Positions 24,891 to 33,777 of a stretch of DNA of 64,000 nt are shown in pieces; position 1 is the stretch's first letter, and the number at the start of each line of letters is the position of its first letter. A program made the translations under genes and the position numbers. The stretch is from contig NZ_CP106753.1 in the NCBI RefSeq assembly GCF_025642115.1, positions 767,501 through 831,500 on the forward strand, read 5' to 3'. The notes beneath the pieces were generated by a model that made no database searches, had not been told where the DNA came from, and saw only the letters and a program-made list of their open reading frames with translations. This stretch comes from Chitiniphilus purpureus (GTDB taxonomy: Bacteria; Pseudomonadota; Gammaproteobacteria; Burkholderiales; Chitinibacteraceae).

Positions 24891-26660
24891 TCAGCACAGA
24901 TTGCCGTAGTCGCGGTTGTTTTCGAACGGCACCTGCTGCAGGCCGCGCATATGCGGTGGCAGATCCATCTGATTGAGGCCCTTGCCGTTCTGGATCATGG
25001 GGAACACGTTCTCCGACGGATCGGTGCGGAAGTCCATGAACACCAGCCGCTCCTTGAGTGCCGGGCTGAACGCCTCCTTGAGCACCGGCTCGACGTCGGC
25101 CGGATTCTCGATCTTGAAGCCGACGTGGCCGTACGCTTCGGCGATCTTCACGAAATCGGGCAGGGCATCCATGTAGCTCTCGGAGTAACGCGTGCCGTAG
25201 AAGAACTCCTGCCACTGCCGCACCATGCCGAGGTAGCGGTTGTTCAGCGAGAGCACCTTGACCGGCGTGTGGTACTGCTTGCAGGTGGAAAGCTCCTGGA
25301 TGTTCATCTGGATCGAGCCCTCGCCGGTGATGCATGCCACCTGCGCGTCGGGATTGGCCAGTTGCGCGCCCATCGCCGCCGGCAGACCGAAGCCCATCGT
25401 GCCAAGGCCGCCCGAGTTGATCCATTGCTTGGGCCGGCGGAACTTGTAGTACTGCGCCGCCCACATCTGATGCTGGCCGACGTCGGAGGTGACGATGGCT
25501 TCGCCGTTGGTGATCTCCCACAGCTTCTGCACCACCGCCTGCGGCTTGATCAGCTCGGTCGACGGGGTGTACAGCAGGCAGTCGGGCTTGCGCCACTCGT
25601 TGATCTGCTTCCACCAGTTGGCCAGCGCATCCGGATGAGGGCGCTGATTGCCTTCCTTGAGCACAGCGATCAGGTCGGTCAGCACATGCTTGACGTCGCC
25701 GACGATGGGCACATCCACCTTGACCCGCTTGGCGATCGAGCTGGGGTCCACATCGATATGGACGATGCGCTTGGGGTTGGACAGGAACTGGTTGGGCACC
25801 GAGATCACCCGGTCGTCGAAACGTGCTCCGATCGCGATCAGCACATCACAGTACTGCATCGCCAGATTGGCTTCGTAGGTGCCATGCATGCCAAGCATGC
25901 CAACGAAATTCGGGTCGGTGCCATCCAGCGCACCAAGGCCCATCAGCGTATTGGTGCAAGGCACGCCCAGCAGGCGCACCAGCTCGGTCACCTGCGCGCC
26001 GGCGCCGCCCTGCACGGCGCCGCCACCCACGTAGATATAGGGGCGCTTGGCTTCGGCGAGCAGTTGCGCCGCTTTCTTGATCTGACCCGGATGGCCTTTG
26101 CTGGGCGGGTTGTAGCTGCGGATCGACACCGACTCGGGGTATTCGAACGCGCACTTGTTGATGGTCACATCCTTGGGGATGTCGATCACCACCGGGCCGG
26201 GGCGCCCGGTCTTGGCGATATAGAACGCCTTCTTGAAGGCCGTGGCCAGATCGCGCACATCCTTGACGAGGAAATTGTGCTTCACGATCGGGCGCGAGCA
26301 ACCGACCATGTCCACTTCCTGGAAGGCATCAAGGCCGATGGCGCTGGTGCCGACCTGCCCGGAGATCACCACCATGGGAATCGAATCCATATAGGCGGTG
26401 GCGATGCCGGTCAGCGCGTTGGTCGCGCCCGGCCCGCTGGTGACCAGGGCCACGCCGACCTGGTCGCTGGAGCGCGAATAGGCATCGGCGGCATGCACCG
26501 CAGCCTGCTCGTGCCGGACCAGCACGTGCTTGAATTTTTCCTGACGGAAGATTGCGTCGTAGATCTCGAGCACAGCGCCGCCAGGATAGCCGAAGACGAA
26601 TTCGACGCCTTCCTCCTGCAGACAGCGCGTGACGATCTCGGCACCGGAGAGATGCTCCAT
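24891..26660 (-). CDS. ilvB: Acetolactate synthase large (catalytic) subunit
   Basis: This ThDP-, FAD- and Mg-dependent enzyme of 589 residues condenses pyruvate with pyruvate or 2-oxobutyrate. The N-terminal ThDP pyrimidine domain has VEFVFGYPGGAVLEIYD with the catalytic Glu, and GPGATNALTGIATAYMDS. The ThDP diphosphate domain has ITGEGSIQMN followed by NNRYLGMVRQWQ; the usual GDGS is GEGS here, a conservative change. The ATG at 26660 is the family start. It leads the ilvBNC operon and is preceded by an unusually long (about 500 nt) gap. Confidence 0.97.
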   Translation of the reverse strand: MEHLSGAEIVTRCLQEEGVEFVFGYPGGAVLEIYDAIFRQEKFKHVLVRHEQAAVHAADAYSRSSDQVGVALVTSGPGATNALTGIATAYMDSIPMVVISGQVGTSAIGLDAFQEVDMVGCSRPIVKHNFLVKDVRDLATAFKKAFYIAKTGRPGPVVIDIPKDVTINKCAFEYPESVSIRSYNPPSKGHPGQIKKAAQLLAEAKRPYIYVGGGAVQGGAGAQVTELVRLLGVPCTNTLMGLGALDGTDPNFVGMLGMHGTYEANLAMQYCDVLIAIGARFDDRVISVPNQFLSNPKRIVHIDVDPSSIAKRVKVDVPIVGDVKHVLTDLIAVLKEGNQRPHPDALANWWKQINEWRKPDCLLYTPSTELIKPQAVVQKLWEITNGEAIVTSDVGQHQMWAAQYYKFRRPKQWINSGGLGTMGFGLPAAMGAQLANPDAQVACITGEGSIQMNIQELSTCKQYHTPVKVLSLNNRYLGMVRQWQEFFYGTRYSESYMDALPDFVKIAEAYGHVGFKIENPADVEPVLKEAFSPALKERLVFMDFRTDPSENVFPMIQNGKGLNQMDLPPHMRGLQQVPFENNRDYGNLC

Positions 26661-27156
26661 GATGTCACCCTTTGCCGGTACGCAGCCGCACCTCGCGTGC
26701 GGCAACCGGCGATCAACGTTGAAGAAAAACAGTGCTCCTGCCATTCCAGAGCATTGCGACTGCGTCGACCTGCTTGGCCAGGCATGTCTCGTGCGTCAAG
26801 ACGGGCGTGTCTTCAAACGCCGGCCGGTGCGCGGTAACGCATCGGCCAGGACATGGTGGCATCGGCAGTGCCGCGTAGCCTGTCTTTACCGGGCTGGCCG
26901 CCTTGGCTCGGGCTTGTGGCCCGAATTGGGACGACTGCGGTGTGTTGCGCGGGCGGTGCCATTCGGTGCCGGCCGCCGAAGTTCCGGGGGCGCGGCTTCA
27001 CATCTGGATTGGGTGTGAACCGCAAACGGTAGCGGAACAGTGCGCGCTTGGCAAGAAAAAATACCGCTGGCCCAAGTGCTTGCAGCACTTCACTGGCACT
27101 GATCCGATGCCCTTGCTAGCATCCTTGCCCAGTTCACCTTACTTCCATTGGGCGCA
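26661..27156. other. Intergenic region between ilvB and the sigma-factor gene, with ilvB 5' hairpin
   Basis: No convincing gene lies in these 496 nt. On the ilvB side a perfect 7-bp hairpin (GCCGCAC at 26685-26691, GTGCGGC at 26697-26703) sits 24 nt before the ilvB start and could act in the leader. I looked for a leader peptide rich in Val, Leu or Ile codons and did not find one. No clear -35/-10 pair is evident for either divergent gene. Confidence 0.5.
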
Positions 27157-27729
27157 ATGCATTCCCGCCAATCCGAGCTTTCCCATTTCCTTGCCTCGAC
27201 CGAGCGGCGTGCCTTCAAGCACGCGCTCTACGCGGTGCGGGACGAGGAAGCGGCGCTGGATATCGTGCAGGATGCAATGATGCGGCTGGCCGAGCGCTAT
27301 GCCGATCGCACCGTCGAGGAATGGCCGCTGATCTTCCAGCGCATTCTGCAAAACACCATCCGTGACCATTTCCGGCGCCAGAAGGTACGCACCTGGTGGG
27401 TGACCCTGTTCTCGGCCTTCCAGCGCGACGGCGAGGGCGACGACGACGATCCGCTGGACTGGCTGCCGGCGCAGCCGAGCGCCGCGAGCCCCGAGGCCGA
27501 GCGGCAACAGGCGCAGACCATGGCGTTGATCGAAGCCGGCGTGGCCCGGCTGCCGGCACGTCAACGCGAAGCGTTCCTGCTGCGTTACTGGGAGGAGTTC
27601 GATGTGGCGGAAACCGCCCGGATCATGGGTTGTTCCGAAGGCAGCGTGAAGACGCATTGTTCGCGGGCGACGCAAGCGCTGGCGAACTGGATGCGCCAGC
27701 ACGGTGTAGACTGGCAAGGTAATCAGTGA
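27157..27729 (+). CDS. RNA polymerase sigma factor, sigma-70/ECF type
   Basis: The 190-residue protein has region 2 (FKHALYAVRDEEAALDIVQDAMMRLAERY, including the DxVQDxMxRL core) and, after an acidic linker with GDDDDP, region 4 (LPARQREAFLLRYWEEFDVAETARIMGCSEGSVKTHCSRATQAL). This is the betaproteobacterial type encoded before DUF3619 and DUF3106 genes. The DUF3619 protein may serve as its membrane partner. The ATG at 27157 is preferred to a TTG at 27148. It overlaps the next gene by 4 nt. Confidence 0.9.
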   Translation: MHSRQSELSHFLASTERRAFKHALYAVRDEEAALDIVQDAMMRLAERYADRTVEEWPLIFQRILQNTIRDHFRRQKVRTWWVTLFSAFQRDGEGDDDDPLDWLPAQPSAASPEAERQQAQTMALIEAGVARLPARQREAFLLRYWEEFDVAETARIMGCSEGSVKTHCSRATQALANWMRQHGVDWQGNQ

Positions 27730-28112
27730 AGCGCAGGGAAACGGCAATGGACGAGCGGAGCGAGCAGCAATTGGGCAGGCTGGTGCGCAGCGCACTGGAC
27801 GGTACTCCGCTGTCCGAGGCGGCTGCCGTGCGCCTCGCCGCCGCGCGCCAGTCCGCCGTCGCCCACGCGCGGCCTGATCTGTCGTTGCCACTGCGGGCGC
27901 TGCGCTGGCTGCAGGCGCAATGTGGCGATCATCCTGCCGCATGGGGTGCCGGCCTTGCCTTTGGACTGGCGGTGCTGGTCGGTGGCGCCTGGCAATGGCA
28001 GCACGTGCGCGCGACCGATCCGTCACTCGATCTGCAATTACTCGCGGACGAAGTGCCGCTCGATGTCTACGTGAGCAACGATTTCGATAAATGGACCGTC
28101 GTTACCAACTGA
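27726..28112 (+). CDS. DUF3619-family membrane protein (possible anti-sigma partner)
   Basis: The protein of 128 residues has an N-terminal cytoplasmic part (about 1-65), one transmembrane helix (about 77-97, WGAGLAFGLAVLVGGAWQW) and a short periplasmic C-terminus (ending NDFDKWTVVTN). Size, topology and position next to a sigma factor fit DUF3619. An anti-sigma role is inferred from context only. The start is a GTG overlapping the sigma stop; an ATG at 27747 is an alternative. Confidence 0.8.
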   Translation: MKRRETAMDERSEQQLGRLVRSALDGTPLSEAAAVRLAAARQSAVAHARPDLSLPLRALRWLQAQCGDHPAAWGAGLAFGLAVLVGGAWQWQHVRATDPSLDLQLLADEVPLDVYVSNDFDKWTVVTN

Positions 28113-28480
28113 TCGCCCTGTTGTGCGCCGGCCTGCTGGGCATGCAGGCCGCTCTCGCCGAGGACTGGCAGTCGCTCAGCCCGCAGCAGCGATCCTTGCT
28201 GGCGCCGCTGTCCGGCCAATGGGATACGCTGCCATCTGACGACCGGGCGCGCTTCGCCCGGTTGGCCGAGCGCTATCCCCAGCTCGATCCGCAAAAGCAG
28301 GCACGTGTGCGCGAGCGCATCGGACGTTGGGCCGACCTGTCGCCTGGCGAGCGCGACCGCGCGCGAGAGAATTACCGGCGTCTGCGCGAGATGCCGCCCG
28401 AGCAGCGGCGTGCCGTGATCGAGAAGATCAGACGCGAGCACGGTGATGATGCGCGGTCCCATCGGCGGCGCGAGCAATGA
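28091..28480 (+). CDS. DUF3106 periplasmic protein
   Basis: The exported protein has 129 residues. The signal peptide (about 1-23, LLCAGLLGMQAALA) is followed by a Trp/Arg-rich helical repeat region (EDWQSLSPQQRSLLAPLSGQWDTL, then RIGRWADLSPGERDRARENYRRLREMPPEQR) typical of DUF3106. The function is unknown. It overlaps the DUF3619 gene by 22 nt and the RDD gene by 4 nt, so the four genes form one operon. Confidence 0.85.
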   Translation: MDRRYQLIALLCAGLLGMQAALAEDWQSLSPQQRSLLAPLSGQWDTLPSDDRARFARLAERYPQLDPQKQARVRERIGRWADLSPGERDRARENYRRLREMPPEQRRAVIEKIRREHGDDARSHRRREQ

Positions 28481-29067
28481 GCGCAGTGCGACCGCCGTTG
28501 GCCGGCTGGTGGCGGCGCCTGTGTGCACTGCTGTACGAGGGCATGCTGGTGGTGCCGGTGGTGCTGCTGGCCGCTGTTGCAGCGGTGGCGGTACAGGCCG
28601 TGCTGCAGGGGCTGATGGGCCTGCCGTTGACCGGCCAGTTCGATCATCCATTTGCCCATGCGCTGAATTTCGTCTGGCTGATGCTGGCGCTGTTCGGTTA
28701 CTTTGCCTTTTGCTGGCGCCACGGCGGGCAGACATTGGCGATGAAGACCTGGCGGATCAGGCTGGCCGGCGCCGATGGCAGCGTGCCTGGATGGCGGCCG
28801 CTGTTGCTGCGCTTCATCCTGGCGGCGCTGTGTTATGTGCCGCTTGCGCCCCTGTGGTTCGCAGCGCGGCACGACGCGCGCTGGATTCCATGGGCCTGGC
28901 TTGCGCTGGCGTGGTTTCTGGCGCCCTTCGTCTGGGCCTGGTTCGACCGCGACCGGCAACTGCTGTACGACCGGTTCGCCGGCACCCGGCAGCTATATGC
29001 GCCGACGCGCAAGGGCGGCGGCGCCAAGGATGAAGCCGATGGTGAGCAGCACCGGCCAGTCGTCTAG
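28477..29067 (+). CDS. RDD-family inner-membrane protein
   Basis: The protein of 196 residues has the RDD domain: WRRLCALLYEGMLVVPVVLL (first helix), GQTLAMKTWRIRLAGADGS (conserved loop) and DRDRQLLYDRFAGTRQL (end of domain), with three to four transmembrane helices. Its role is unknown. Its last 75 nt overlap the 3' end of lnt on the other strand, so the C-terminal KGGGAKDEADGEQ tail is encoded antisense to lnt. Confidence 0.85.
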   Translation: MSAVRPPLAGWWRRLCALLYEGMLVVPVVLLAAVAAVAVQAVLQGLMGLPLTGQFDHPFAHALNFVWLMLALFGYFAFCWRHGGQTLAMKTWRIRLAGADGSVPGWRPLLLRFILAALCYVPLAPLWFAARHDARWIPWAWLALAWFLAPFVWAWFDRDRQLLYDRFAGTRQLYAPTRKGGGAKDEADGEQHRPVV

Positions 29068-30486
29068 GCGCGCGTAGGGCGTCATGCCACTGAAGTTCCG
29101 GGCCCTGCCTTCGAGCAGGGCCTTTTGCATCTGCGGGGCGGCGGCGCGGATGTGGCCTTTCTCGTCGATGATGGCCGTCATGCCGGTGTTGGTGGCGCGC
29201 AGCATGTAGCGGCCCGTTTCCAGCGCGCGGGCCTGACTCATCTGCGCATGTTGGGCCGCAGCCCACGAGCCATCGAACCAGGCAAGGTTGGACACGTTGA
29301 CCAGCAAGGTCGCCTGCGGCAACGCACGCAGGATCTCGCGACCGAATACATCCTCGTAGCACACATTGGGCGCCAGCCGGGTTGCGCCGAGCTGCAGAGG
29401 CGCCTGCCGGGCCGGCCCTGACGTGAAGCCCGACAGTGGCATGTTCAGGAAGCGGTACATCCAGCCGAACAGCGCCGGTACCGGGACAAATTCGCCGAAC
29501 GGCACCAGGTGATGCTTGTAGTAGGCCGGCTGGGTCGCGTCGCTCAACGCCAGCACCGCGTTGTAGTACTCGTCCGGCTGCTTGCCCTGGATCGGTACGC
29601 CCGAGATCAGGTGCCGATCGCCCACCGCCTGGCGCAGATGGGCCAGATACCAGCCCGGGATGTCTTCCAGGAAGGCGGGAATCGCTGTTTCCGGCAGGAT
29701 CACCAGCTCGCCCCGGGCCGCCCGGGTGAGCTGCAGGTAGGTGCGCAGGTTCTCGACGAAATGGGCTTCGTCCCATTTCATGTTCTGCGGGATGTTGCCT
29801 TGCACCAGCGTCACCGTGACCGGCCTGCCCTGCGCCACGGTCCAGTCCACCTGCTGCAGTGCCCCGCCTGCAAGCCAGATCGCCGCCACCGCGCCCCAAT
29901 GCCTGGGCGAGCGCGGGCGTGACGCCAGCAGCCCGACGCTCAGTGCCAGCAGCAGTCCCACCCCCCATGCGCCCAACACCGGCGCAAAACCGGCCAGCGG
30001 CGTGTGCGGCAGTTGCGATACGCCGCTGCTGGCCCATGGAAAGCCGGTGAACAGCCAGCCACGCAGGTACTCGGTGGCGACGAAGGCAGCCGGAATCAGG
30101 AGCGGCAGACGCCAGCGCGCCGGCGCGGCAAGGCGCTGTCCCAGCCAGCCCGCCAGCGCCGGAAAGAGCGCGAGATAGAGTGCGAACAGCACAGTGCAGC
30201 CTGCCGCCATCCAGGCCGGCATGCCGCCGTACACGTGCATGCTGATGAACACCCAGTAGATATTGGCGACAAAGTAGCCCATGCCCCAGCTCAGCCCGCG
30301 CCAGGCAGCGGCACCAGCGGATGGTGCGCGGGCGACGCAGATGAAGAGTGCGGCGAGCGACAGCCACATCACGGGCGCCCAATACAACGGGGCAAAGGCG
30401 AGCGCGCCACTGGCGCCGCCGGTGGCGAGCCCGAGGTGGAGCAGGGCGGTACGGGGCAGGAGGGAAGACAGGCGCGTTTGGGCCAT
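28993..30486 (-). CDS. lnt: Apolipoprotein N-acyltransferase
   Basis: This inner-membrane enzyme of 497 residues adds the third acyl chain to lipoproteins. N-terminal transmembrane helices (about 15-210) precede a nitrilase-fold domain. The Glu-Lys-Cys triad is visible in VILPETAIPAF (Glu), YYKHHLVPFGEFVP (Lys) and VCYEDVFG (Cys). It ends the miaB-UPF0149-ybeZ-ybeY-ybeX-lnt series and converges with the RDD gene, overlapping it by 75 nt. Confidence 0.95.
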   Translation of the reverse strand: MAQTRLSSLLPRTALLHLGLATGGASGALAFAPLYWAPVMWLSLAALFICVARAPSAGAAAWRGLSWGMGYFVANIYWVFISMHVYGGMPAWMAAGCTVLFALYLALFPALAGWLGQRLAAPARWRLPLLIPAAFVATEYLRGWLFTGFPWASSGVSQLPHTPLAGFAPVLGAWGVGLLLALSVGLLASRPRSPRHWGAVAAIWLAGGALQQVDWTVAQGRPVTVTLVQGNIPQNMKWDEAHFVENLRTYLQLTRAARGELVILPETAIPAFLEDIPGWYLAHLRQAVGDRHLISGVPIQGKQPDEYYNAVLALSDATQPAYYKHHLVPFGEFVPVPALFGWMYRFLNMPLSGFTSGPARQAPLQLGATRLAPNVCYEDVFGREILRALPQATLLVNVSNLAWFDGSWAAAQHAQMSQARALETGRYMLRATNTGMTAIIDEKGHIRAAAPQMQKALLEGRARNFSGMTPYARLDDWPVLLTIGFILGAAALARRRI

Positions 30487-30552
30487 GGGCGGGAAGGCGT
30501 GGTCCGGAAGAGATCGCAGCCGGTACGGCTGGGGAAGCCGGTGGCGCGCGGA

Positions 30553-31404
30553 TTATGAAGGCGTGGCCTGCGGCACCGACGCCAGGCGTTGCACCGCCAC
30601 GGTGTGGACGCGCCGGCTGTCGGCACGCAACACACGGAACCGGCAGTCCTCGACCTCGACCACCTCGCCACGCTGCGGCACATGCCCCACATGGTTGATC
30701 ACGAGGCCGGCGACGGTACGCGCTTCTTCGAGCGGCAGCCGGGTGCCAAGCGCCTCGTTCAGGTGCGAGATCTCGGTAGTGCCCTTGACCCGCCAATGCC
30801 CGTTGCGCGCGGGTACGATATACAGCTCGGTCTGGTCGAATTCGTCGGCGATGTCGCCGACGATCTGTTCGATCACGTCTTCGATGGTGATCAGGCCGGA
30901 TACGCCACCGTGCTCGTCGACAACGATGGCCATATGGTTGCGGGTGCCGCGAAAATCCGCCAGCAGCATGTTCAGCCGCTTGGTCTCCGGCGTGAACACG
31001 ACCGGGCGCAGGATATGGCGGATATCGAAGGACTGGCGGTTGGCGTAGTAGTGCAGCAGATCCTTGGCGAGCAGGATGCCGAGCACATTGTCCTTGTCGC
31101 CGTCGATCACCGGAAAACGCGAATGGGCGGTGTCGATCACGAAGGGAATGAATGTCTCGGGCGGCATCGCCACATCGACGACATCCATCTGGCTGCGCGG
31201 CAGCATCACATCGCGCACCAAGAGATCGCCGACATTGAGCACGCCCTCGATCATCGCCAGTGCATCGGCGTCGAGCAGATGGCGTTCAAAGGCGTTGTGC
31301 AGGATCTCGACGAGCTCGCCGCGGTTTTCCGGTTCACGCAGCAGAAAGTGGGTCAGACGTTCCAGCCAAGTGCTCTTGGCGCTTAAGGACGTGCCATCGT
31401 CCAT
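30553..31404 (-). CDS. ybeX: CorC/YbeX-type CBS-domain protein
   Basis: The 283-residue cytosolic protein has two CBS domains (about 65-190; MLPRSQMDVVDV and HGGVSGLITIEDVIEQIVGDI) and a C-terminal CorC_HlyC domain (about 205-275). It lacks the membrane DUF21 domain, as YbeX/CorC does. By family it is linked to magnesium/cobalt efflux and, through its ybeY neighbour, to ribosome maturation. It lies 5 nt after ybeY and 66 nt before lnt. Confidence 0.92.
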   Translation of the reverse strand: MDDGTSLSAKSTWLERLTHFLLREPENRGELVEILHNAFERHLLDADALAMIEGVLNVGDLLVRDVMLPRSQMDVVDVAMPPETFIPFVIDTAHSRFPVIDGDKDNVLGILLAKDLLHYYANRQSFDIRHILRPVVFTPETKRLNMLLADFRGTRNHMAIVVDEHGGVSGLITIEDVIEQIVGDIADEFDQTELYIVPARNGHWRVKGTTEISHLNEALGTRLPLEEARTVAGLVINHVGHVPQRGEVVEVEDCRFRVLRADSRRVHTVAVQRLASVPQATPS

Positions 31405-31409
31405 CTGGG

Positions 31410-31883
31410 TCAGGACTCCTTGTCGCTTCGGTACGGATCATCATAACCCAGTGCCGTGACGATTTGCGCCTCCAACGCTTCCATCGCCTGCGCTTCGTCC
31501 TCCTGCTGATGATCGTAGCCCTGCAGATGTAGCACCCCGTGCACCACCAGATGGCAGTAGTGTGCGAGCACCGGCTTGTCCTGTTCCTGTGCTTCCTGTT
31601 CCACCACCGGCGCGCACAGCACCAGGTCGCCCATCAACGGCAGGCCGGGAATATCGGGCAGGTCGTCGAAGGTGAAGGTGAGCACATTGGTGGCGTAGTC
31701 CTTGCCACGGTATTCGCGGTTGAGTGTCTGCCCTTCCGGCGCATCCACCAGCCGCAGCGTCAGCTCGGCCTGCTTCACGCCGGGCTGCAGCGCCGCCTCG
31801 GCCCATGCTTTCAGCTGTGCACGGGTCGGCAACGCGGTGGCGGCGGTGGCGTTCTGCACCGCAAGCTTCAGCCGCCGGCTCAT
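31410..31883 (-). CDS. ybeY: Endoribonuclease YbeY
   Basis: This metal-dependent RNase of 157 residues acts in 16S rRNA 3'-end maturation and ribosome quality control. The zinc site HxxxHxxxxxH is present in [16 protein letters not shown]. Other family blocks are [19 protein letters not shown] and [10 protein letters not shown]. It lies in the conserved ybeZ-ybeY-ybeX order, 30 nt after ybeZ. Confidence 0.95.
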   Translation of the reverse strand: MSRRLKLAVQNATAATALPTRAQLKAWAEAALQPGVKQAELTLRLVDAPEGQTLNREYRGKDYATNVLTFTFDDLPDIPGLPLMGDLVLCAPVVEQEAQEQDKPVLAHYCHLVVHGVLHLQGYDHQQEDEAQAMEALEAQIVTALGYDDPYRSDKES

Positions 31884-31913
31884 CGTCGTCCCCTGCCCGG
31901 GCGCCGGGCGCGC

Positions 31914-32933
31914 TCAGGCATGGCGCTCGCCGTCCTTGCCGGATGCGGCATCGCGCTCGGCCCGCTTGCGGGCGGCATCCTCTTCGCGCTGCCTGGTCTT
32001 GCGATCGTAGGCGTCGACGATCTTCTGCACCAGTGGATGGCGCACCACGTCGGCGCTGGTGAAGTAGTGCAGCGCGATACCGCGCACCTCGGCCAGCACG
32101 TCCTGCGCATCGACGAGGCCGGACTTCTGGTTCTTGGGCAGGTCGATCTGGGTGGGGTCGCCGGTGATGACGGCCTTGGAGCCGAAGCCGATCCGGGTCA
32201 GGAACATCTTCATCTGCTCGGGCGAGCTGTTCTGCGCCTCATCCAGGATCACGAACGAATGGTTGAGCGTGCGTCCGCGCATGAAGGCGAGCGGGGCGAT
32301 CTCGATGATGCCTTTCTCGAACAGCCGGGTGACCTTGTCAAAGCCCATCAGATCATAGAGCGCGTCATACAGCGGACGCAGGTAGGGATCGACCTTCTGC
32401 ACCAGATCGCCCGGCAGGAAGCCCAGCTTCTCGCCGGCCTCGACCGCGGGACGCACCAGCACCAGTCGCTTGACCACGTCGCGTTCGAGCGCGTCCACCG
32501 CACAGGCGACCGCCAGATAGGTCTTGCCGGTACCGGCCGGGCCGATGCCGAAGGTGACGTCGTGCTCCATCACCGCCTTGATGTACTGCGTCTGACGCGG
32601 GGTCCGCCCGCGCAGGTCCGCGCGACGGGTCTTGAGCATCGGGGCGTCGGAGTCAGTCGGCGCATCGTCGGGCGCGCGCGTCAGCTCGATCACCCCGAGC
32701 TGGATGTCGTCGATATCAAGCGGGTCGCTCGCCTGGTTGTAGAAATACTCCAGCGCGTCGAGCGCAAGCTTGATCTGGCGCGTCTTGCCCGAGACGCGGA
32801 AATGCGCGTCGCGCCGGGCAATCCCGACATCCAGTGCCGTTTCGATCTGGCGGATGTTCTCGTCGAGCGGGCCGCACAGGTTGGCCAGCCGGGTGTTGTC
32901 GGCTGGCAGGAAGGAAATGGTGTCGTTATGCAA
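31914..32933 (-). CDS. ybeZ: PhoH-like ATPase YbeZ
   Basis: The cytosolic protein of 339 residues has Walker A GPAGTGKTYLA and Walker B-like FVILDEAQNSSPEQ, the PhoH fold. It is associated with YbeY in RNA metabolism. No in-frame ATG exists upstream; translation most likely starts at a TTG (32933), giving MHNDTISFLPADNTRLANLCG, which matches the usual family N-terminus. The C-terminus is a charged Arg/Lys/Ala tail. Confidence 0.92.
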   Translation of the reverse strand: MHNDTISFLPADNTRLANLCGPLDENIRQIETALDVGIARRDAHFRVSGKTRQIKLALDALEYFYNQASDPLDIDDIQLGVIELTRAPDDAPTDSDAPMLKTRRADLRGRTPRQTQYIKAVMEHDVTFGIGPAGTGKTYLAVACAVDALERDVVKRLVLVRPAVEAGEKLGFLPGDLVQKVDPYLRPLYDALYDLMGFDKVTRLFEKGIIEIAPLAFMRGRTLNHSFVILDEAQNSSPEQMKMFLTRIGFGSKAVITGDPTQIDLPKNQKSGLVDAQDVLAEVRGIALHYFTSADVVRHPLVQKIVDAYDRKTRQREEDAARKRAERDAASGKDGERHA

Positions 32934-33114
32934 AAGCAGGGGCCTTGGTCATGGGAAGGGCATATTTTCCGGAGCGGCCATGCAGCGAGCCGGTGCCGGC
33001 GGCAGCATCGAAGATGGCGGTTGGGCAGTAAAACACAAGCCCGCCGCAGCCTGGATTGCAACAATACCCTGGCCGACGGCTGCATCGGCCCGCTTGGGCG
33101 GGCCATCCATCAGC

Positions 33115-33756
33115 CTAGCGCCGGCGTGGGCTGCGACCGCCGTTGTCGGCCGCAGGGGCTTGGCGTTCCTGCCAGTAGCTGCGGATGCCCGGCACCAGGT
33201 CGGGCAGGGCGGCGGCAAGCTGGTGTTCGAACTGCACCACGTCTTCCCCGGCCTCGGCCAGCTCCGCGCGCGCATCCTCGTCGGCGCAGTCCAGGATGGG
33301 GCCGATCAGCTCGATGCCGTCCTCGTCCTCCAGCAGCGGTTGCCAGCCTTCCGGATCGAGCGAGGTGCCGAGCATGAAGCCGTAACACCATTGCTGGGCG
33401 ATATCGGTGCCGCTGTCCTCGTCCACATACACCATGGGGGTGAAGGTCGGCGGATCGGAGGCCAGCTCATCGGCCAGCTGGTTGTAAAGGCGCAGGATCA
33501 GGTCTTCGATCCGGGTCTGCTGCTGCGTCGACTCGAATCCGGGACGCTCCTCGCCTTCGCCCCACACCGACGGCAGCCATGCCTCGGGCAGGGGCTCGAC
33601 CGGCGAGACCAGCACGGCGGTGACAAAACCGTGCAGCATCGAAAGATCCATGCATTCCTCGGGTGTGGCATCCGAATCGAGGAAGGCCGCCAGTTCGTCC
33701 AGTTCCGCTTCGGTGAGCGGGGCGACGGTGCTGCGGGAGAAGCCTTTGGTTGCCAT
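33115..33756 (-). CDS. UPF0149 (YgfB/YecA) family protein
   Basis: This acidic all-helical protein of 213 residues has LTEAELDELAAFLDS, MDLSMLHGFVTAVLVSPVEPLPEAWLP and QQWCYGFMLG, typical of YecA-like proteins. The common C-terminal SEC-C zinc motif (CxCxnHC) is absent; the tail is instead PAADNGGRSPRRR. Its function is unknown. It is inserted between miaB and ybeZ; 181 nt without a gene separate it from ybeZ. Confidence 0.82.
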   Translation of the reverse strand: MATKGFSRSTVAPLTEAELDELAAFLDSDATPEECMDLSMLHGFVTAVLVSPVEPLPEAWLPSVWGEGEERPGFESTQQQTRIEDLILRLYNQLADELASDPPTFTPMVYVDEDSGTDIAQQWCYGFMLGTSLDPEGWQPLLEDEDGIELIGPILDCADEDARAELAEAGEDVVQFEHQLAAALPDLVPGIRSYWQERQAPAADNGGRSPRRR

Positions 33757-33777
33757 CAGGGGTCCTTGAGGGGCGGG

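Noticed and set aside
26661..26745. N-terminal extension or leader peptide MAGALFFFNVDRRLP before ilvB
   Set aside because: It is in frame with ilvB but lacks a ribosome site and has no Val/Leu/Ile-rich control codons; the family start is at 26660.
28814..30796. Open frame of 660 codons in another frame of the lnt region
   Set aside because: Same strand as lnt but a different frame; only lnt shows the Glu-Lys-Cys triad and membrane helices.
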